Source: Clostridium tetanomorphum
Lineage (GTDB): Bacteria; Bacillota; Clostridia; Clostridiales; Clostridiaceae
Direction of reading: 5' to 3'
Assembly (NCBI RefSeq): GCF_017873215.1
Contig: NZ_JAGGKA010000008.1
Location: 1 to 64,000, forward strand
Length of the DNA stretch: 64,000 bases
The notes under the pieces are model-generated. The model ran no database searches, was not told where the DNA came from, and was given only the letters and a program-made list of their open reading frames with translations. This document shows positions 8,950-16,699 of this stretch, piece by piece. The position numbers and the translations under genes were made by a program. Every line of letters starts with the position of its first letter. The first letter of the stretch is position 1.

Positions 8950-10383
8950 ATGAAAATAAGGGATAAATTCATAATTGGATTGACGTTTATATTGATAGTT
9001 TCATTGATAATTATGAATGTAGCAATAACAAATGTTTTAAATTCAAATATGGAAAATGGTATAAATAATTCTTTAAAACAGGTAATGAACAGTACTCATG
9101 AGTATATAAGATACAAGCTTTTAGCTAATGGTTCTAAAGATAAGAAAGAATCATTAGTGGAAGAAGGAAATTATATAATAAAATATATATCTTTAAATTA
9201 TCAATGCAAATGTGATATAACGGATGTAAATTATAAATTAATAGAGGGAAATATTGAAGAAGAATTTAGAAGTACAATAAAAAATAGTAATAAAATGGCC
9301 ATGCAAGGTAAAGCAGTAGTGGATTTAAAATATAAAGATAATAAAATAGCTGCTATGCTAACTTATCCAATATATATTGATAATAAGTATATAGGAATTA
9401 TAAGTATAGTAAAGGGCTATGACTCAGAATATAGTACCTATAAAAGGACTATTAATATTATAAATATTATAGAGGTTGGAATATTTATAGCTATATTTAT
9501 GTTTCTATTTTTAAGAACAACCAAAATTACCAATCCAATTAGTAAATTGACTGATGCTATAAAAAAGTTAGGAAATGGTGAGTATAGCATTTCAATTGAT
9601 GAACATGGAAAAGATGAAGTGGGAGTATTAGCAAGAGAATTTATAAGCATGAGGGATAAAATAAAGGAGCAAATAGAAACTATTGAGTCGGAGAAGGAGA
9701 AAGTTTATAAGCTAGAAAAAGGGAGAAGAGAATTCTTTAATAGTGTAACTCATGAATTAAAAACACCATTAACGGCTATATCAGGATACGCTGAATTATT
9801 GCTTAGTGGAATGGTTAATGATAAAGAATTTGATAAAAGGGCTATCGAAAGAATATATTCAGAAAGTGATAGACTTCATAAGTTGGTATTACAACTTATA
9901 GAGGTTTCAAAGGGTATGTATATTGTAAAAGAAGAATTTAAAGAAGTAGATATGAAAAAACTTATTACTCAGATTTGTAATGATATGAGCATAAAAGCTA
10001 ATAAGTATTCTTTAAAAATACTAAAAAATATAAGCAAAGGAACAATTCAGGCGCAAGAGGATAAAATTAGACAAGTTATGATTAACGTAATTGACAATGC
10101 AATAAAATACTCCTGTGGAGGAAATGAAATACAGGTTAATTCTTACGTATCAGATGATAAATATTATATTGAAATAATAAACAATAGTGATCCAATTCCA
10201 GATGAAATATTTAATAATATATTTGAACCTTTTATAAAATCCAATAATAGCATGACCAAGGATAGCAGGGGGCTAGGGTTATATTTATGTAGTGAAATAA
10301 TCAAAGAACATGAAGGGCAAATAACCATGGAAAATGGATCTATAATAAAGGTGAAAATTTCTTTAAATTTAAGTAAGGATTAA
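8950..10383 (+). CDS. Sensor histidine kinase
   Basis: A 477-residue membrane sensor paired with the regulator just upstream. It has a first membrane helix at residues ~8-28, an extracytoplasmic sensor region (~30-165), a second helix (~172-190) and a HAMP linker. A HisKA domain follows with the phosphorylated His near residue 267 (VTHELKTPLTAISGYAELL). The HATPase domain has an N box (VINVIDNAIKYS) and a G box (DSRGLGLYL). The ligand cannot be inferred. A strong terminator follows the stop codon. Confidence 0.9.
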   Translation: MKIRDKFIIGLTFILIVSLIIMNVAITNVLNSNMENGINNSLKQVMNSTHEYIRYKLLANGSKDKKESLVEEGNYIIKYISLNYQCKCDITDVNYKLIEGNIEEEFRSTIKNSNKMAMQGKAVVDLKYKDNKIAAMLTYPIYIDNKYIGIISIVKGYDSEYSTYKRTINIINIIEVGIFIAIFMFLFLRTTKITNPISKLTDAIKKLGNGEYSISIDEHGKDEVGVLAREFISMRDKIKEQIETIESEKEKVYKLEKGRREFFNSVTHELKTPLTAISGYAELLLSGMVNDKEFDKRAIERIYSESDRLHKLVLQLIEVSKGMYIVKEEFKEVDMKKLITQICNDMSIKANKYSLKILKNISKGTIQAQEDKIRQVMINVIDNAIKYSCGGNEIQVNSYVSDDKYYIEIINNSDPIPDEIFNNIFEPFIKSNNSMTKDSRGLGLYLCSEIIKEHEGQITMENGSIIKVKISLNLSKD

Positions 10384-10396
10384 TATGTTAAAAAGT

Positions 10397-10437
10397 AAAA
10401 AGCTTCAGGTGAAACATTAGTTCATCTGAGGCTTTTG
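10397..10437 (+). terminator. Rho-independent terminator of the two-component operon
   Basis: AAAAGCTTCAGGTGAA (from 10397) pairs with TTCATCTGAGGCTTTT, including two G-U pairs, and is followed by TTTTGTTTTG. Confidence 0.8.
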
Positions 10438-10439
10438 TT

Positions 10440-10694
10440 TTGACATATTTCTCGGGAAATCTTTCTTTTGCCAAATATATAAACAACCCATCTATAGCAA
10501 TAGAAAATTTATTTAGTAAATTTAATGACAAACAAATAAATGCAGCTGTTAAAAATAGCTTTGTTCAAGGTTCTTTTAAAGATAAAAATATATCACATAA
10601 TTCAGTTTCTGATAAAGGTGTTACAGTAATTATTCATCAACTTTCTATGGATGAAAATCCACTTATCATAGGATATACTTCAAAAGTTGATTGA
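10440..10694 (+). CDS. Short unrecognised open reading frame, possibly a fragment
   Basis: An 84-codon frame beginning at a TTG immediately after the terminator, without a ribosome binding site. The coding pattern (for example DKGVTVIIHQLSMDENPLII) is plausible protein, but I recognise no family. Its position between a terminator and toxin locus 1 suggests a gene fragment brought in by rearrangement. It may not be expressed. Confidence 0.25.
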   Translation: MTYFSGNLSFAKYINNPSIAIENLFSKFNDKQINAAVKNSFVQGSFKDKNISHNSVSDKGVTVIIHQLSMDENPLIIGYTSKVD

Positions 10695-10904
10695 TAGTAG
10701 TTATAAATGGGATAACTTTAATCAAGAATATGGAGTTATTTTTAACCCTCTACGAGGTAAAGAATAGGAGAAATAATAATACCTCTAGGATAAGTGGATA
10801 ATTAATTCACAGAATATTAATATTAATGTAAAAAATACATATATATTGTAAATTGTATTAATATTGACATGCAATAAAGCAAATGAGTATATAGGAGAAT
10901 ATGG

Positions 10905-11267
10905 ATGGATTTTCAGTTAGACATTGGTGAATTAACTAATACAATAAATGAATATGAAAATTTCATAAAGATACTATCAGAGCAAAAAGAAAATATTAAT
11001 AAAGTAGTTAAAGAACTTACTAATTTAGGATGGTCAGGTGAAGCAAAAGATAAATTTCTAGAAAATCACCAGAGAAAAGAAGCAGAATATACAAAGCTAG
11101 AAGAAGATATAAAATATATGAAAAGTGCTTTAGAAAATAATGAAAAACCAAAAGCAGTTCAATTAAAAAAGCGTAGCGAGGATTTTGAAAACTGTATAAA
11201 GAGGAGTGGAGGAGCAGCCCTTACAAGTGACGATATGGGAGTTATTTCACTTCAATATGGAGGGTAA
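10905..11267 (+). CDS. WXG100-type N-terminal part of a split polymorphic toxin (locus 1)
   Basis: This 120-residue product equals the first 120 residues of the toxins at 20861 and 53564. It has the two-helix WXG100 fold with W43-S-G45, and the YxxxE/D-like signal YTKLEED that marks substrates of type VII secretion. It ends at a TAA where the other copies have CAA (Gln in YGGQFP), and the next frame continues in phase after 51 bases. This is therefore a nonsense mutation in a once single gene. RBS AGGAGA. The conserved promoter of the other two loci is absent here. Confidence 0.75.
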   Translation: MDFQLDIGELTNTINEYENFIKILSEQKENINKVVKELTNLGWSGEAKDKFLENHQRKEAEYTKLEEDIKYMKSALENNEKPKAVQLKKRSEDFENCIKRSGGAALTSDDMGVISLQYGG

Positions 11268-11318
11268 TTTCCAATAAATAATAATGTTAATGAATGTACA
11301 AACGATTATTATAGAAGG

Positions 11319-12488
11319 ATGAATTCTAAATTTGAAGAAATACTAAGTTTGGTAAATAGTCTAACTTTTACATCATTTCCCATTACAGGGGATGTTTTAA
11401 ATGCAGAAAACTCACTTAGAGATCAAACAATGACTTTGACAGAGTTTAATAATTCATTTAATGTATATTGTAGTGGCGTAAGAGCTATGGAAGACAATAT
11501 ATGTTCAGTATTTGGAAAAATATCTGGAGTAACTGAAGGAATATCTAAGTTTAGAGATGTTTCTATTATTTCAGAAAATGGACAAGTAGATAAAAATGAA
11601 GTAAGACAATTAATGTTGAAAAATCCTAATAATTTGACTAATGAGGAAAAAGAGCTATTATCATATGTAGAAAAAGTATTAGGTAAAGATGAGTATATTG
11701 AATTAAAAAAGTTAGCAATGAAGAAAAATGATGATTCGAGTTTTTGGGAACCAGTATGGGACTTTGAAGAAGGTGTAGATAATTTCTTAGCACAACATTT
11801 CAATAATCCTTTTGGGAAGTTTATGAGTAGGATTTCTGTACTATCAGGAAATATTGTGACTGGCGGTAATGGTTCAAAAGAAGTATTTGATACTGGAAGT
11901 CCAGCAGCTAATAAGATTGCTGATATAATAGGTGTATGTGGTGGAGTTTTATTTAACCCAGAAGATGGGCTTGAAGGTTCAATAGGTATGGTAAATGAAA
12001 TTAAAGGCTTTCAAGGTTTTTTAGCAAGAAAAATTGAAAATATAGGATGCAAAGCAAAATATAGTTTTGAAGATATGGGACAGTACATAAGGTCAGTATT
12101 ATATGAACAACATCAATTTGCATTACCTAATGGAGGAAAAATAAATACTTCAGAAGATTTGTTTAAGTTTGCTAAAGGTGAAGGTAATATAGCTAAGGGT
12201 GTGGGTAAAGCTGTAAATAAAACCAATAAGAACTTTTGGAAATCCTATGATAAACTTTCCAAGGATCTTCAAAAACAAGCAGACGAGGCTTTTAAATTGT
12301 TTAAAAAAAATCCAAATCATCCAGGATTAAATTTTGAACAATTATTGGGAGGAAAATATTACTCTGTTAGAATAAATGGTAAGTATAGAGCTTATGGCAG
12401 AAAACTGGCTGATGGAGGGATTGAGTGGATAGAAATAAATGGTCATGACTATAATAAAGCTATAAGAATGCTTGAAAATACGAAATAG
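11319..12488 (+). CDS. C-terminal part of split polymorphic toxin with RelE/ParE-like tip
   Basis: A 389-residue product in the same frame as the preceding 120-residue piece. Residues 1-~290 equal residues ~139-425 of the intact toxin at 20861 (middle module type 1). The last ~85 residues are a different tip: KNFWKSYDKLSKDLQKQADEAF followed by YYSVRINGKYRAYGRK and WIEINGHDYNK. This pattern resembles RelE/ParE-fold ribonuclease toxins; the assignment is inference from pattern. If translated from ATG 11319 (weak AGAAGG upstream) it lacks the WXG export domain and would stay in the cell. Confidence 0.65.
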   Translation: MNSKFEEILSLVNSLTFTSFPITGDVLNAENSLRDQTMTLTEFNNSFNVYCSGVRAMEDNICSVFGKISGVTEGISKFRDVSIISENGQVDKNEVRQLMLKNPNNLTNEEKELLSYVEKVLGKDEYIELKKLAMKKNDDSSFWEPVWDFEEGVDNFLAQHFNNPFGKFMSRISVLSGNIVTGGNGSKEVFDTGSPAANKIADIIGVCGGVLFNPEDGLEGSIGMVNEIKGFQGFLARKIENIGCKAKYSFEDMGQYIRSVLYEQHQFALPNGGKINTSEDLFKFAKGEGNIAKGVGKAVNKTNKNFWKSYDKLSKDLQKQADEAFKLFKKNPNHPGLNFEQLLGGKYYSVRINGKYRAYGRKLADGGIEWIEINGHDYNKAIRMLENTK

Positions 12489-12501
12489 AGAGGGTTTAAA
12501 T

Positions 12502-12831
12502 ATGAAGCATATTGTAATGGAAGCAAATTGTTTTTATGATAGTGATAAAAAGGAGAATGAATCTGTTCCTAAGTGTTGTAAATTTGGACCGAACAATATA
12601 AGTATTAATTGTTTAAAATTTAATGAAGGTGAGAATAGATATTGTCCGTTCTTAGTATTAGGCAGTGCTAGAACAACACTTGTATTAACAGAACAAAACG
12701 GTAATGCTGTTAATTCAGATAGTTTCTGGGGAGATTTAAAATTATCCGAAGAGGATTGGTTAAGAAAGGAGAAAGAATGGATAGAAAAACAAAATGACTA
12801 TATTAATGACTTAAATGAAACTAAGGGCTAA
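12502..12831 (+). CDS. Candidate immunity/antitoxin gene for the locus-1 toxin
   Basis: A 109-residue protein with several Cys (one CC pair) in its N-terminal half and a charged, Trp-containing helical C-terminus. I recognise no family. It begins 14 bases after the toxin stop with a GAGAGGG site and ATG 12502, the position where immunity genes sit in polymorphic toxin loci. Function as immunity is inferred only from position. Its stop overlaps the start of the displaced toxin module that follows. Confidence 0.5.
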   Translation: MKHIVMEANCFYDSDKKENESVPKCCKFGPNNISINCLKFNEGENRYCPFLVLGSARTTLVLTEQNGNAVNSDSFWGDLKLSEEDWLRKEKEWIEKQNDYINDLNETKG

Positions 12832-13225
12832 AAAAGATGGATATACTTATATTTACAATTTAATAGAATGTCCTCCACCTACATTTAATGGAATAGAACT
12901 TCCTAATGATGATATAGTAACAAAAGATGGTGGAGTGATTAGCAATAAATTATATGGTTATAAACTTGTTTATACTAATGAACTAGTGGTATTAACAGGG
13001 ACTGTTTCCGTTTCGCCTATAAAGTGGAAAGGCAAAGCTAAAATTATTAAAGGTAGAGGTAGTGCGACTAAGGGGGCGGGTAACACTAAAACTAATATCA
13101 GTTCTGAAATGCAAAATAAAATTTTAGAAGGTAAACGCAAATCACCTACAAAAAATGGAGTTATAGGTGGATATTCTTCAAAAAAAAGACCCAGTGGTAG
13201 CAACTGCATCAGAATTTATTTTTAA
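12815..13225 (+). pseudogene. Displaced toxin module (type-2 middle plus short EndoU-like tip)
   Basis: From about 12830 the frame reads the middle module DGYTYIYNLIECPPPTFNG to SPIKWKGKAKIIKGRG, which in the intact toxin at 53564 lies at residues ~307-388. A new ~45-residue tip follows (NISSEMQNKILEGKRKS...NGVIGGYSS). It resembles the beginning of EndoU-type toxin tips but stops early, so the catalytic part is missing. There is no WXG domain and no proper start; it overlaps the preceding gene. It is a truncated cassette and probably inactive. Confidence 0.6.
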
Positions 13226-13232
13226 CATTATA

Positions 13233-13261
13233 TTGACATTATTAGAATAGTATGATATCAT
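13233..13261 (+). promoter_or_regulatory. Likely promoter of the leader/transporter transcript
   Basis: TTGACA (13233-13238) is separated by 17 bp from TATCAT (13256-13261). Transcription would begin about 20-25 bases before the leader-peptide ribosome binding site. Confidence 0.5.
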
Positions 13262-13290
13262 AACTTAAAATTACTAACAGGGGGATTATT

Positions 13291-13359
13291 ATGAATACTA
13301 AAATGAATATATCTATTTCAAAAATGAATAATCTGCTCTTATTAGCTAACTTAAGATAG
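13291..13359 (+). CDS. Leader peptide with consecutive leucine codons
   Basis: A 22-codon reading frame with a strong AGGGGG ribosome binding site. It carries CTG CTC TTA TTA at 13333-13344 and another TTA at 13351, giving LLLLANL near its end, and stops with TAG at 13357-13359. The stop codon touches the first base of the downstream RNA stem. This is the arrangement of amino-acid-controlled leader peptides: ribosome stalling at the Leu codons, or release at the stop, would decide which RNA fold forms. The peptide itself need not have a function. Confidence 0.65.
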   Translation: MNTKMNISISKMNNLLLLANLR

Positions 13360-13456
13360 CGATTGCATTTGTAGATAATTACATACTACTATAGATGCAA
13401 TCGCCAAAACAGGCGGTTTGCATCTATGGTGGCTAATATTTGTGTTGAAATAAATG

Positions 13457-13486
13457 AAGTCCCATAGATAAGCTATGGGACTTTTG
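13457..13486 (+). terminator. Attenuator terminator 1
   Basis: AAGTCCCATAG (13457-13467) pairs perfectly with CTATGGGACTT (13473-13483), with loop ATAAG. The stem is followed by a short T stretch. Confidence 0.7.
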
Positions 13487-13502
13487 TAATATCCTAGGTA
13501 AA

Positions 13503-13533
13503 AAAGTCTCATAGAAACTATGGGGCTTTTTTA
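13503..13533 (+). terminator. Attenuator terminator 2
   Basis: AAAGTCTCATAG (13503-13514) pairs with CTATGGGGCTTT (13518-13529) with two G-U pairs and loop AAA, followed by a T run. It is a near-repeat of terminator 1 and lies about 60 bases before the transporter start. Confidence 0.75.
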
Positions 13534-13591
13534 TTTATATAAATATATTGATATTTGAACAATTTAAATAGATCATCTAGGAGGAATAGAA

Positions 13592-15085
13592 ATGAAAAAA
13601 TCCAGAGAACAATGGGGGACAAAAGCAGGGTTCTTACTTGCAGCTATTGGCTCTGCTGTAGGACTAGGTAATATATGGAGATTTCCTTATGTAGCTTATT
13701 CAAATGGAGGGGGAGCTTTCTTAATACCATACTTTTTCGCTATATTTACAGCAGGAATACCTTTATTAATTCTTGAATATGGAATGGGACATAAATTCAG
13801 GGGATCAACACCATTAGCAATAGCAAGAGCAAATAAAAAATGGGAATGGCTTGGATGGTGGCCTATAATTAGCGCAGTTATAATATTATCATATTATTCA
13901 ATGATTTTAAGTTTGGCTATGAAGTATTTAACATTGAGCTTTAAGAAATTATGGGGAAATGACACTAATAGTTATTTTTATAATGAAGTATTAAAATTAT
14001 CCTCATCACCTTTTGATTTTGGTGGTATAGTTGTTCCAATACTAATAGGAATAACTTTAATTTGGCTAATTAACTGGTTTATATGTTATAAAGGAATAAA
14101 GGCTGGAATTGAAAAATTAAGCAAAGTATTGTTACCAGTTTTATTTATAATAATGATAATTATAGTAATAAAGGGAGTAACTTTAGAAGGTGCTTCTTTA
14201 GGGTTAAACACACTGTTTACACCTGATTGGCAGAAAGTTAAAGATCCTAAAGTTTGGATTGCAGCATACGGACAAGTATTTTTTTCATTAAGTATAGCTA
14301 CAGGAATTATGATGACTTATTCTAGTTATCTTCCTAAAAAAACAGATATAAATAATAGTGCATTTATGACTGCTTTCGCCAACTGTGGTTTTGAATTTTT
14401 ATCTGCAATAGGAGTTTTTGCAATACTTGGATTCATGGCAACAAATCAAGGAGTAGCTATTGACAAAGTTGTATCTGGTGGTATAGGACTTGCATTTATA
14501 GCATTTCCTAGAGTATTTTCTGTAATGGGTACATGGGGAAATATAATAGCTGTATTATTTTTTACTTGCTTGATATTTGCAGGGCTAACATCAGCAGTAT
14601 CTTTAGTTGAAGCGATTTCCTCAGCTATAATAGATAAAACAGCATGGGAACGTAAAAAAGTAGTAACAGGGCTTTTATTGGTTGGATTCATTATAAGTCT
14701 TTCCTTTGCAACTAGAGCAGGATTATATCTATTAGACATTATGGATAACTTTATTAATAACTATGGGATAGTTGTAGTTGGATTACTAGAAACTATTTTA
14801 ATAGGTTGGATTGTAAAACCTAAGACAATTCGTGAGCATACAAATTCAGTATCCTATTATAGAATAGGAAAATGGTGGGATGTAATTATTAAATGTATAA
14901 ATCCAATTATTTTAACTTTCATCCTAGTGCAAAGTTTCGTAACAGAAATGCATACACCTTATGGTGGATACAATTTGAAAGCATTATTTGTCTATGGATG
15001 GGGAGTTATTCTTATAGGAATTACAGGAGCAATTTTAATAAGTAAACAACCTTGGAAAGATGATATTGATTTAAAAGTTGAATAA
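13592..15085 (+). CDS. Sodium-dependent NSS-family amino-acid transporter
   Basis: A 497-residue polytopic membrane protein of the neurotransmitter:sodium symporter family (LeuT/MhsT type). It uses the sodium gradient to import amino acids. The first helix has the diagnostic AIGSAVGLGNIWRFPYVAY sequence with the unwound sodium/substrate site, followed by NGGGAFLIPYF. About 11-12 membrane helices are visible. RBS AGGAGG precedes the ATG. It is followed after 16 bases by a MetS-type small subunit. The leader upstream, with its run of Leu codons, suggests control by leucine supply; leucine as substrate is inference. Confidence 0.9.
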   Translation: MKKSREQWGTKAGFLLAAIGSAVGLGNIWRFPYVAYSNGGGAFLIPYFFAIFTAGIPLLILEYGMGHKFRGSTPLAIARANKKWEWLGWWPIISAVIILSYYSMILSLAMKYLTLSFKKLWGNDTNSYFYNEVLKLSSSPFDFGGIVVPILIGITLIWLINWFICYKGIKAGIEKLSKVLLPVLFIIMIIIVIKGVTLEGASLGLNTLFTPDWQKVKDPKVWIAAYGQVFFSLSIATGIMMTYSSYLPKKTDINNSAFMTAFANCGFEFLSAIGVFAILGFMATNQGVAIDKVVSGGIGLAFIAFPRVFSVMGTWGNIIAVLFFTCLIFAGLTSAVSLVEAISSAIIDKTAWERKKVVTGLLLVGFIISLSFATRAGLYLLDIMDNFINNYGIVVVGLLETILIGWIVKPKTIREHTNSVSYYRIGKWWDVIIKCINPIILTFILVQSFVTEMHTPYGGYNLKALFVYGWGVILIGITGAILISKQPWKDDIDLKVE

Positions 15086-15101
15086 AGGTGTGGTGATATA
15101 G

Positions 15102-15215
15102 ATGACATTAAGTGCAATAATATTTTTTGGTATAGGTGCAACAGTACTTTGGGGAGGATTATTGACTACTTTAATAATTTCAATGAAAAAAGATAGCTAT
15201 TCAGAAAATAACTAA
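15102..15215 (+). CDS. metS: MetS-family NSS transporter small subunit
   Basis: A 37-residue protein with one hydrophobic helix (SAIIFFGIGATVLWGGLLTT) and a short charged tail (MKKDSYSENN). It lies 16 bases after an NSS transporter, with GGTGTGGTGAT upstream. Tiny single-helix subunits in this position are known as MetS, first described with the MetP methionine/alanine importer of Corynebacterium, where the small subunit is needed for transport. The pair should form one membrane complex. A terminator follows. Confidence 0.8.
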   Translation: MTLSAIIFFGIGATVLWGGLLTTLIISMKKDSYSENN

Positions 15216-15248
15216 TAGTAAATTTTATTAAAAAGAATAAGTAAAAAT

Positions 15249-15292
15249 AAAAGCTTCAGATTAAATATTTTATTAATCTGAAGCTTTTTATA
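15249..15292 (+). terminator. Terminator after the transporter operon
   Basis: AAAAGCTTCAGATTAA (15249-15264) pairs perfectly with TTAATCTGAAGCTTTT (15273-15288), followed by TTATAT. The A-rich 5' side means it may also stop the minus-strand gene that converges from the right. Confidence 0.85.
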
Positions 15293-15357
15293 TTCTATAG
15301 AAATATTTCGTAGTATAAGAATGTTGTATACTAAATGTTTTATCCATAATCTTCACA

Positions 15358-15885
15358 TTATAGAACATATTCCAATTGACAGTCACATGGCTCTTTTTCA
15401 ACATGTTTTTGATTATATTCCAATGCTTCAGTACACCCCATTGACTTGTAAAATGCCTGTGATTCCACAGCAGAGTGTGCAGAAATATATAGTTTTTTTG
15501 CCCCATGAATTTTCGCCCACTGAGCAGCCATCTGAAAAAGTTTTTTTCCTATACCGTGACCTCTCATATCTTCTGACACGTGAATAGATGAAAGGTCAAA
15601 ATATTCTTGATTTTTGCCGATAAATCCATTTTCTACTGATACAAAGCCTTTCAAAGTATCCTCTAAAAATACACCATATACGATACCATCTGTTTTCAAT
15701 GTGTTTTTAAGGCATTCTATGAGTTGATTATAGTCCTCCTCATTCCACTGATCTATAAATGGCACATTTTTAACAATCCACTCACCATTTATTTTTCTCC
15801 AACATTGTGTCACTTTCTGATGACGCTGAAATTTTTTAAATAACTGTCTGTGGATTTCTTCAGTTTGTAATTTCCTATATTCCAT
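15358..15885 (-). CDS. GNAT-family N-acetyltransferase
   Basis: A 175-residue acetyltransferase. The acetyl-CoA binding motif A is clear: LSSIHVSEDMRGHGIGKKLF (R/QxxGxG/A as RGHGIG), followed by AAQWAKIHGAKKLYISAHSA and a final AFYKSMGCTEALEYN. The substrate is unknown. The ATG is preceded by GTGAGG on the minus strand. The 170-bp intergenic repeat lies just upstream and probably holds its promoter. Confidence 0.85.
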   Translation of the reverse strand: MEYRKLQTEEIHRQLFKKFQRHQKVTQCWRKINGEWIVKNVPFIDQWNEEDYNQLIECLKNTLKTDGIVYGVFLEDTLKGFVSVENGFIGKNQEYFDLSSIHVSEDMRGHGIGKKLFQMAAQWAKIHGAKKLYISAHSAVESQAFYKSMGCTEALEYNQKHVEKEPCDCQLEYVL

Positions 15886-15924
15886 ATGTTTTACCTCACT
15901 AATATAATTAATCTTCAGGTCGTA

Positions 15925-16095
15925 ATTTTCTACGACTGTGACTTAATTTATATCAAAATTATACCATGTTTCCTATATATTTTCACAATTATATAGAAAG
16001 TATAGATATTTTTAACACTGCATTATTCCATCTTCAAAGACCATCATTCGTATTTCCTTCTTCAGCATTTACGTCGTATAATATGAAAATTGTTC
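15925..16095 (-). repeat. ~170-bp intergenic repeat, inverted copy of 4703-4876
   Basis: Read on the minus strand this matches 4703-4876 almost throughout, including the GAATAATGCAGTGTT core and CACAGTCGTAGAA. It lies upstream of the minus-strand acetyltransferase gene. Confidence 0.75.
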
Positions 16096-16101
16096 ATTAA
16101 T

Positions 16102-16293
16102 TTAATCCTCATTATCTTTGATAATTTTCTTATTGGTAATATAAACGTTAATAAAACAGAGACAGGATGTAATTCCATTTAAAGCAAATAATAGAGGTGG
16201 TTTATTGCCTGATAAATTTATTATGAAAGCTAATAAAAAACAAAATCCAGAAAATAACCACAGGTTTCGTGATAGTTTTAAGTTCTTTTTCAT
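16102..16293 (-). CDS. Small two-helix membrane protein, hypothetical
   Basis: A 63-residue protein with two hydrophobic helices (about residues 11-26 and 32-51), a basic N-terminus (MKKNLKLSRN) and a charged C-terminus (KKIIKDNED). It has an AGGGGG site upstream on the minus strand. No family is recognised. Confidence 0.5.
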   Translation of the reverse strand: MKKNLKLSRNLWLFSGFCFLLAFIINLSGNKPPLLFALNGITSCLCFINVYITNKKIIKDNED

Positions 16294-16363
16294 AGAATCC
16301 CCCTAATTAATTTTGGTGCATAATATTTTACCATTATAGATTAATTATAACATATATTGTGAA

Positions 16364-16500
16364 TACCGTATTATTCAATTTTCAAAGAACAAATTTTATT
16401 AGTTACTTCCCATTTATTTTAAATTATGAACTAACAATTTTGGTATACAAAGTTATTATGAAGAATCTTTGATTTAATGCTTAAGTTGAAAGATATTGAT
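16364..16500 (+). repeat. ~140-bp intergenic repeat, direct copy at 34833-34983
   Basis: The segment from about CCGTATTATTCAATTTTCAA to AAGTTGAAAGATATTGA matches 34833-34983 in the same orientation. The right half, from AAATTATGAACTAA to GCTTAAGTTGAAAG, is nearly identical. Confidence 0.7.
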
Positions 16501-16582
16501 TCATTTTTTTAGTTTAGAGTTGAAAATTTAGATTTGAAAGTTAAACTTTTCTGTATGCAAAGGTAAGTAAATATAACGAAAA

Positions 16583-16614
16583 ATTAACCAGCACCCATAA
16601 GAGTACTGGTTAAT
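16583..16614 (-). terminator. Terminator of the secreted-protein/ABC operon
   Basis: ATTAACCAG (16583-16591) pairs with CTGGTTAAT (16606-16614). Read on the minus strand the stem is followed by a short T-rich stretch. It lies about 90 bases beyond the permease stop codon. Confidence 0.6.
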
Positions 16615-16699
16615 CATATATTTTCTAAAGTATCTAATTCATCATTTTTGGAGTAAAATATTTAATTTCTTCAATACAAAATTTCTTTAATTATATAAT

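Larger units (their letters stand above)
13359..13535 (+). promoter_or_regulatory. Candidate transcription attenuator with two alternative folds
   Basis: Segment A (13359-13374) pairs over 16 bp with B (13389-13404). B (13389-13405) pairs instead with C (13412-13429) with one bulge. The end of C, ATCTATGG (13422-13429), pairs with CCATAGAT (13462-13469) in D, the 5' arm of terminator 1. The 3' arm E (13473-13483) can pair with F (13504-13514), the 5' arm of terminator 2. The sets A:B, C:D, E:F (read-through) and B:C, D:E, F:G (stop) exclude each other. A ribosome at the leader stop would mask A and favour termination; stalling at the Leu codons would leave A free. Confidence 0.6.

Noticed and set aside
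13359-13535. T-box or SAM-type riboswitch before the transporter
   Set aside because: No T-box sequence or known metabolite-riboswitch core is recognisable; the leader peptide with Leu codons explains the structure better.
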